Assembly (NCBI GenBank): GCA_963965975.1
Contig: OZ014411.1
Span: 18,318,446-18,382,445 of the forward strand
Direction of reading: 5' to 3'
DNA from: Xestospongia bergquistia
Lineage: Eukaryota > Porifera > Demospongiae > Haplosclerida > Petrosiidae
DNA: 64,000 nt
The number at the start of each line of letters is the position of its first letter. The stretch's first letter is position 1. The translations under genes and the position numbers were made by a program. Positions 57,665-64,000 of the stretch are shown one piece after another. The notes under the pieces are model-generated. The model searched no databases and was not told the origin of the DNA. It was given only the letters and a program-made list of their open reading frames with translations.

Positions 57665-60530
57665 TTGAGTGAAGTTAATAATGTAAACAGCTCAGTATAA
57701 AGGACTCTATGGGACTAACTAAATAAAATGTTATTAAAAGTTTAGTAAGTTGGTTTGCATTAACACTATAAAGTCTTTAAATTAAAGACTTTAGAAGGTT
57801 TAGACTATTGAGTGAAGTTAATAATGTAAACAGCTCAGTCTAAAGGACTCTATGGGACTAACTAAATAAACTGTTATTAACAGTTTAGTAAGTTGCTTTG
57901 CATTAACACTCTAAAGTCTTTAAATTAAAGACATTAGAAGGTTTAGACTATTGAGTGAAGTTAATAAAGTAAACAGCTCAGTCTAAAGGACTCTATGGGA
58001 CTAACTAAATAAACTGTTATAAACAGTTTAGTAAGTTGGTTTGCATTAACACTCTAAAGTCTTTAAATTAAAGACTTTAGAAGGTTTAGACTATTGAGTG
58101 AAGTTAATAAAGTAAACAGCTCAGTCTAAAGGATTCTGTGGGACTAACTAAATAAACTCTTATTAACAGTTTAGTAAGTTGGTCTGCATTAACACTCTAA
58201 AGTCTTTAATTTAAAGACTTTAGAAGGTGTAGAGTATAAAGTAAATTTTATAAAGTAAACTGCTCATTCTAAAGGACTCTATGGGACTAACTAAATAAAC
58301 TGCTATGAACAGTTTAGTTAGTTGGTTTGCGTTACAACTCTAAAGTCTTTAATTTAAAGACTTTAGAAGGTTTAGACTATTGATTTAATTTATAAAGTAA
58401 ACTGCTCATTCTAAAGGACTCTATGGGACTAACTATATAAGCTGCTATTAACAGTTTAGTAAGTTGGTTTGCATTAACACTCTAAAGTCTTTAAATTAAA
58501 GACTTTTGAAAGTTTAGACTATTCTGTGAAGTTAGTAAAGTAAACAGCTCAGTCTAAAGGACTCTATGGGACTAACCAAATAAACTGCTATTAACAATGT
58601 TTAGTAAGTTGGTTTGCATTAACACTCTAAAGTCTTTAAATTAAAGACTTTAGAAGGTTTAGACTATTAAGTGAAGATTATAAATTAAACAGCTCAGTTT
58701 AAAGGACTCTATGGGACTAACTAAAGAAACTGTTATTAACAGTTTAGTAAGTTGGTTTCCATTAACACTTTACAGTCTTTAATTTTAAGACTTTAGAAGG
58801 TTTAGACTATTGAGTAAATTTTATAGAGTAAACTGCTCAGTCTAAAGGACTTATGGGACGAAGTAAATAAATTCCTATGAACAGTTCAGTAAGTTGGTTT
58901 GCATTAACGCTCTAATCTCTTTAAAGTAAAGAGTTTAGAAGGTTTGGACTATTGAGTGAAGTTTGTAAAGTAAACAGTTCAGTCTAAACGACTCTATAGG
59001 ACTAAATATATAAACTACTATTAACAGTTTAGTAAGTTGGTTTGCATTAACACTCTAAAGTCTTTAATTTAAAGACATTAGAAGGTTTAGACTATTGAGT
59101 GAAGTTAATAATGTAAACAGCTCAGTATAAAGGACTCTATGGGACTAACTAAATAAAATGTTATTAAAAGTTTAGTAAGTTGGTTTGCATTAACACTATA
59201 AAGTCTTTAAATTAAAGACTTTAGAAGGTTTAGACTATTGAGTGAAGTTAATAATGTAAACAGCTCAGTCTAAAGGACTCTATGGGACTAACTAAATAAA
59301 CTGTTATTAACAGTTTAGTAAGTTGCTTTGCATTAACACTCTAAAGTCTTTAAATTAAAGACATTAGAAGGTTTAGACTATTGAGTGAAGTTAATAAAGT
59401 AAACAGCTCAGTCTAAAGGACTCTATGGGACTAACTAAATAAACTGTTATAAACAGTTTAGTAAGTTGGTTTGCATTAACACTCTAAAGTCTTTAAATTA
59501 AAGACTTTAGAAGGTTTAGACTATTGAGTGAAGTTAATAAAGTAAACAGCTCAGTCTAAAGGATTCTGTGGGACTAACTAAATAAACTCTTATTAACAGT
59601 TTAGTAAGTTGGTTTGCATTAACACTCTAAAGTCTTTAATTTAAAGACTTTAGAAGGTATAGAGTATAAAGTAAATTTTATAAAGTAAACTGCTCATTCT
59701 AAAGGACTCTATGGGACTAACTAAATAAACTGCTATGAACAGTTTAGTAAGTTGGTTTGCGTTACAACTCTAAAGTCTTTAATTTAAAGACTTTAGAAGG
59801 TTTAGACTATCGATTTAAGTTTATAAAGTAAAGTGCTCATTCTAAAGGACTCTATGGGACTAACTATATAAGCTGCTATTAACAGTTTAGTAAGTTGGTT
59901 TGCATTAACACTCTAAAGTCTTTAAATTAAAGACTTTTGAAGGTTTAGACTATTCTGTGAAGTTAGTAAAGTAAACAGCTCAGTCTAAAGGACTCTATGG
60001 GACTAACCAAATAAACTGCTATTAACAATGTTTAGTAAGTTGGTTTGCATTAACACTCTAAAGTCTTTAAATTAAAGACTTTAGAAGGTTTAGACTATTA
60101 AGTGAAGATTATAAATTAAAAAGTTCAGTTTAAAGGACTCTATGGGACTAACTAAAGAAACTGTTATTAACAGTTTAGTAAGTTGGTTTCCATTAACACT
60201 TTACAGTCTTTAATTTTAAGACTTTAGAAGGTTTAGACTATTGAGTAAATTTTATAGAGTAAACTGCTCAGTCTAAAGGACTTATGGGACGAAGTAAATA
60301 AACTCCTATGAACAGTTCAGTAAGTTGGTTTGCATTAACGCTCTAATCTCTTTAAAGTAAAGAGTTTAGAAGGTTTGGACTATTGAGTGAAGTTTGTAAA
60401 GTAAACAGTTCAGTCTAAACGACTCTATAGGACTAAATATATAAACTACTATTAACAGTTTAGTAAGTTGGTTTGCATTAACACTCTAAAGTCTTTAATT
60501 TAAAGACATTAGAAGGTTTAGACTATTGAG
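57665..60530 (+). repeat. tandem 10-monomer duplication (1,430 bp)
   Basis: About 57,671-59,100 is followed directly by its near-identical copy at 59,101-60,530 (GTTAATAATGTAAACAGCTC at 57,674 and 59,104; TATGAACAGTTCAGTAAGTT at about 58,876 and 60,307). 1,430 bp equals ten 143-bp monomers, so this is a recent unequal-exchange product. Confidence 0.85.
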
Positions 60531-63500
60531 TGAAGTTTATAAAGTATACAGCTCAGTCTAAAGGACTCTATGGGACTAACTAAATCAACTGCTATTAACA
60601 GTTTAGTAACTTGGTTTGCATTAACACTCTAAAGTCTTTAAATTAAAGACGTTAGAAGGTTTAGACTATTGAGTGAAGTTAATAAAGTAAACAGCTCAGT
60701 CTAATGGACTCTATGGGACTAACTAAATAAACTCTTATTAACAGTTTAGTAAGTTGGTTTGCATTAACACTCTAAAGTCTTTAATTTAAAGACTTTAGAG
60801 GGTTTAGAGTATAAAGTAAATTTTATAAAGTAAACTGCTCATTCTAAAGGACTCTATGGGACTAACTAAATAAACTGCTAGTAACAGTTTAGTAAGTTGG
60901 TTTGCGTTAAAACTCTAATGTCTTTTATTTAAAGACTTTAGAAGGTTTAGACTATTGAGTTAACTTTATAAAGTAAAAAGCTCAGTCTAAAGGACTCTAT
61001 GAAACTAACTAAATAAATTGCTATTAACAGTTTAGTAAGTTGGTTTGCATTAACACTCTAAAGTCTTTAATTTAAAGACTTTAGAGGGTTTAGACTATTG
61101 AGTAAATGTTATAAAGTAAACTGCTCAGTCTAAAGGACTTATGGGACTAACTAAATAAACTATTATTTACAGTTTAGTATGTTGGTTTGCACTAATGGTC
61201 CAAAGTGTTTAATTTAAAGAGCTTAGAATCCTTAGACTAATAAGTGAAATTTTTAAAGTATATAGCTCAGTCTAAAGGACTTAATTGCACCAACTAAATA
61301 AACTGGCATTAACAGTATAATACGTTGGCTTGCATTAACGCTCTGAAGACTTTAATTTAAAGACTTTAAAAGGTTTAGACAATTGAGTGAAGTTTATAAA
61401 GTAAACTGATATGTCTAAAGGACTCTATGGGACTAACTAAATAAACTGCTATTAACAGTTTAGTAATTTGGTTTGCATTAACACTCTAAAGTCTTTTATT
61501 TAAAGTCTTTAAAAGGTCTAGACTATTTAGCGAAGTTTATAAAGTAAACAGCTCAGTCTAAAGGACTCTATGGGACTAACTAAATAAACTGTTATTAACA
61601 GTTTCGTAGGTTGGTTTGTATTAACACCCTAAAGTCTTTAAATTAAAGACTTTAGAAGGTTTAGACTATTGAGTGAAGTTAATAAAGTAAACAGCTCAGT
61701 CTAAATGACTCTATGGGATTAACTAAAGAAACTGTTATTAACAGTTTAGTAAGTTGGTTTGCATTAACGCTCTAAAGTCTTTAAATTAAAGACTTTAGAA
61801 GGTTATACTATTGAGTGAAGTTAATAAAGTAAACAGCTCAGTCTAAAGGACTCTATGGGACTAACAAAATAAACTGCTATTAACAATGTTTAGTAAGTTG
61901 GTTTGCATTAACACTCTAAATTCTTTAAATTAAAGAGTTTAGAAGGTTTAGACTATTAAGTGAAGATTATAAAGTAAACAGTTCAGTGTAAAGGACTCTA
62001 TGGGACTAACTAAAGAAAATGTTATTAACAGTTTAGTAAGTTGGTTTCCATTAACACTTTACACTCTTTAATTTTAAGACTTTAGAAGGTTTAGACTATT
62101 GATTAAATTTTATAGAGTAAACTGCTCAGTCTAAGGACTTATGTGACGAAGTAAATAAACTGCTATGAACGATTTAGTAAGTTGGTTTGCATTATCGCTC
62201 TAAACTCTTTAAATTAAAGAGTTTAGAAGGTTTAGACTATTGAGAGAAGTTTATAAAGTAAACAGCTCAGTCTAAAGGACTCTATGGGACTAACCAAATA
62301 AACATGCTATTAACAATGTTTAGTAAGTTGGTTTGCATTAACACTCTAAAGTCTTTAAATTAAAGAGTTTAGAAGGTTTAGACTATTAAGTGAAGATTAT
62401 AAAGTAAACAGCTCAGTTTAAAGGAATCTATGGGACTAACTAAAGAAACTGTTATGAACAGTTTAGTAAGTTGGTTTCCATTAACACTTTACAGTCTTTA
62501 ATTTTAAGACTTTAAAAGGTTTAGACTATTGAGTCAATTTTATAGAGTAAACTGCTCAATCTAAAGGACTTATGGGACGAAGTAAATAAACTGCTATGAA
62601 CAGTTTACTAAGTTGGTTTGCATTAACGCTCTAAACTCTTTAAATTAAAGGGTTTAGAAGGTTTAGACTATTGAGTGAAGATTATAAAGTAAACAGCTCA
62701 GTCTAAAGGACTCTATCGGACTAACTAAATAAACTACTATTAACAGTTTAGTAAGTTGGTTTGCATTAACACTCTAAAGTCTTTAATTTAAAGACATTAG
62801 AAGGTTTAGACTATTGAGTGAAGTTTATAAAGTATACAGCTCAGTCTAAAGGACTCTTTGGGACTAACTAAATTAACTGCTATTAAGAGTTTAGTAAGTT
62901 GGTTTGCATTAACACTCTAAAGTCTTTAAATTAAAGACTTTAGAAGTTTTAGAGTATAAAGTAAATTTTATAAAGTAAACTGCTCATTCTAAAGGACTGT
63001 ATGGGACTTACTAAATAAACTGCTATGAACAGTTCAGTAAGTTGGTTTGCGTTACAACTCTAAAGTCTTTAATTTAAAGACTTTAGAAGGTTTAGACTAT
63101 TGATTTAAGTTTATAAAGTAAACTGCTCATTCTAAAGGACTCTATGGGACTAACTATATAAGCTGCTATTAACAGTTTAGTAAGTTGGTTTGCATTAACA
63201 CTCTAAAGTCTTTAAATTAAAGAGTTTAGAAGGTTTAGACTATTAAGTGAAGATTATAAAGTAAACAGCTCAGTGTAAAGGACTCTACGGGACTAACTAA
63301 AGAAAATGTTATTAACAGTTTAGTAAGTTGCTTTCCATTAACACTTTACACTCTTTAATTTTAAGACTTTAGAATGTTTAGACTACTGAGTAAATTTTAT
63401 AGAGTAAACTGCTCATTCGAAAGGACTTATGGGACGAAGTAAACGAACTGCTATGAACAGTTTAGTAAGTTGGTTTGCATTATCGCTCTAACCTCTTTAA

Positions 63501-64000
63501 ATTAAAGAGTTTAGAAGGTTTAGACTATTGAGAGAAGTTTATAAAGTAAACAGCTCAGTCTAAACGACTCTATGGGACTAACCAAATAAACATGCTATTA
63601 ACAATGTTTAGTAAGTTGGTTTGCATTAACACTCTAAAGTCTTTAATTTAAAGACTTTAGAAGGTTTAGACTATTAAGTGAAGACTATAAAGTAAACAGC
63701 TCAGTTTAAAGGACTCTATGGGACTTACTAAAGAAACTCTTATTAACAGTTTAGTAAGTTGGTTTCCATTAACACTTTAAAGTCTTTAATTTTAAGACTT
63801 TAGAAGGTTTAGACTATTGAGTAAATTTTATAGAGTAAACTGCTCAGTTTAAAGGACTTATGGGACGAAGTAAATAAACTGCTATGAACAGTTTAGTAAG
63901 TTGGTTTGCATTAACGCTCTAAACTCTTTAAATTAAATAGTTTAGAAGGTTTAGACTATTGAGTGAAGATCATAAAGTAAACAGCTCAGTCTAAAGGACT

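Larger units (their letters stand above)
50969..64000 (+). repeat. satellite block C: about 91 monomers of 143 bp, continuing past the window
   Basis: Forward monomers marked by GGACTCTATGGGACTAACTA and a dyad AAACTGTTATTAACAGTTT. The period is exactly 143 bp in places (53,701 to 53,844; 57,851 to 57,994). GC is about 29% in a typical copy (42 of 143). Subvariants include a 2-bp longer form with AACAATGTTT (51,301; 54,015; 54,303; 56,025; 58,593; 60,025; 61,883; 62,317; 63,599) and one with GACTTATGGGACGAAGTAAA. No ORF of 60 codons. The array is cut by the window end. Confidence 0.95.

Noticed and set aside
28662..64000. CRISPR-like or phage-like direct repeats
   Set aside because: Repeats are contiguous 143-bp monomers with no unique spacers, in animal DNA; this is a satellite.
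28662..64000. Telomeric or rDNA spacer array
   Set aside because: No TTAGGG-type short repeat and no rRNA-like sequence was seen; period and dyads fit a satellite.
28662..64000. CENP-B box
   Set aside because: No NTTCGNNNNANNCGGGN match was noticed; typical monomers are nearly free of CpG.

Overview
The window reads as AT-rich nuclear DNA of an invertebrate animal. It has GT-AG introns, one long multi-exon gene with animal-type adaptor domains, several decayed DNA transposons and a very large satellite array. An early-branching animal such as a sponge would fit, but nothing here proves the phylum. No rRNA, tRNA, operon or CRISPR was seen.

Region 1 (about 1-20,300) is dominated by one minus-strand gene. 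Sixteen coding exons chain in frame from an ATG at 19830 to a TAA at 1675, giving 1,079 residues. The protein has an N-terminal PDZ domain of the Enigma/ZASP (PDLIM) kind, two copies of a sorbin-homology-like motif (DWY[RK]SMF), a linker with 11-residue Pro/Thr/Glu repeats, and two C-terminal SH3 domains resembling SH3-1 and SH3-2 of the SORBS (CAP/ponsin, vinexin, ArgBP2) family. This is probably an actin/adhesion scaffold. The second sorbin motif arose by a local tandem duplication of about 532 bp that spans an intron. A non-coding 5' exon and a TATA-less promoter with ETS, CRE, YY1-like and E-box motifs lie at 20,012-20,290. A pogo/Tigger-like pseudogene and a short TIR element sit in the last intron.

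Region 2 (about 20,450-28,250) is a transposon graveyard. It holds a 644-bp foldback element with a perfect 9-bp target duplication, and a Mutator-like transposase pseudogene with C2H2, MULE, SWIM and PHD-like parts. Next come a 558-bp PIF/Harbinger-type element with TTA duplications that keeps a MADF reading frame, a SAM-like fragment, and the shredded remains of an unclassified transposon-type protein on the plus strand.

Region 3 (about 28,660-64,000, running off the window) is an array of roughly 247 copies of a satellite of about 143 bp, about 29% GC, with no ORF of 60 codons. It has three blocks. Block A is inverted relative to blocks B and C, with a switch near 33,810, and the B/C boundary is a truncated monomer near 50,969. 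Each monomer carries two near-perfect 19-bp dyads and one longer-loop dyad. Multi-kilobase higher-order duplications are visible. The array could be centromeric, pericentromeric or another heterochromatic block; sequence alone cannot decide.
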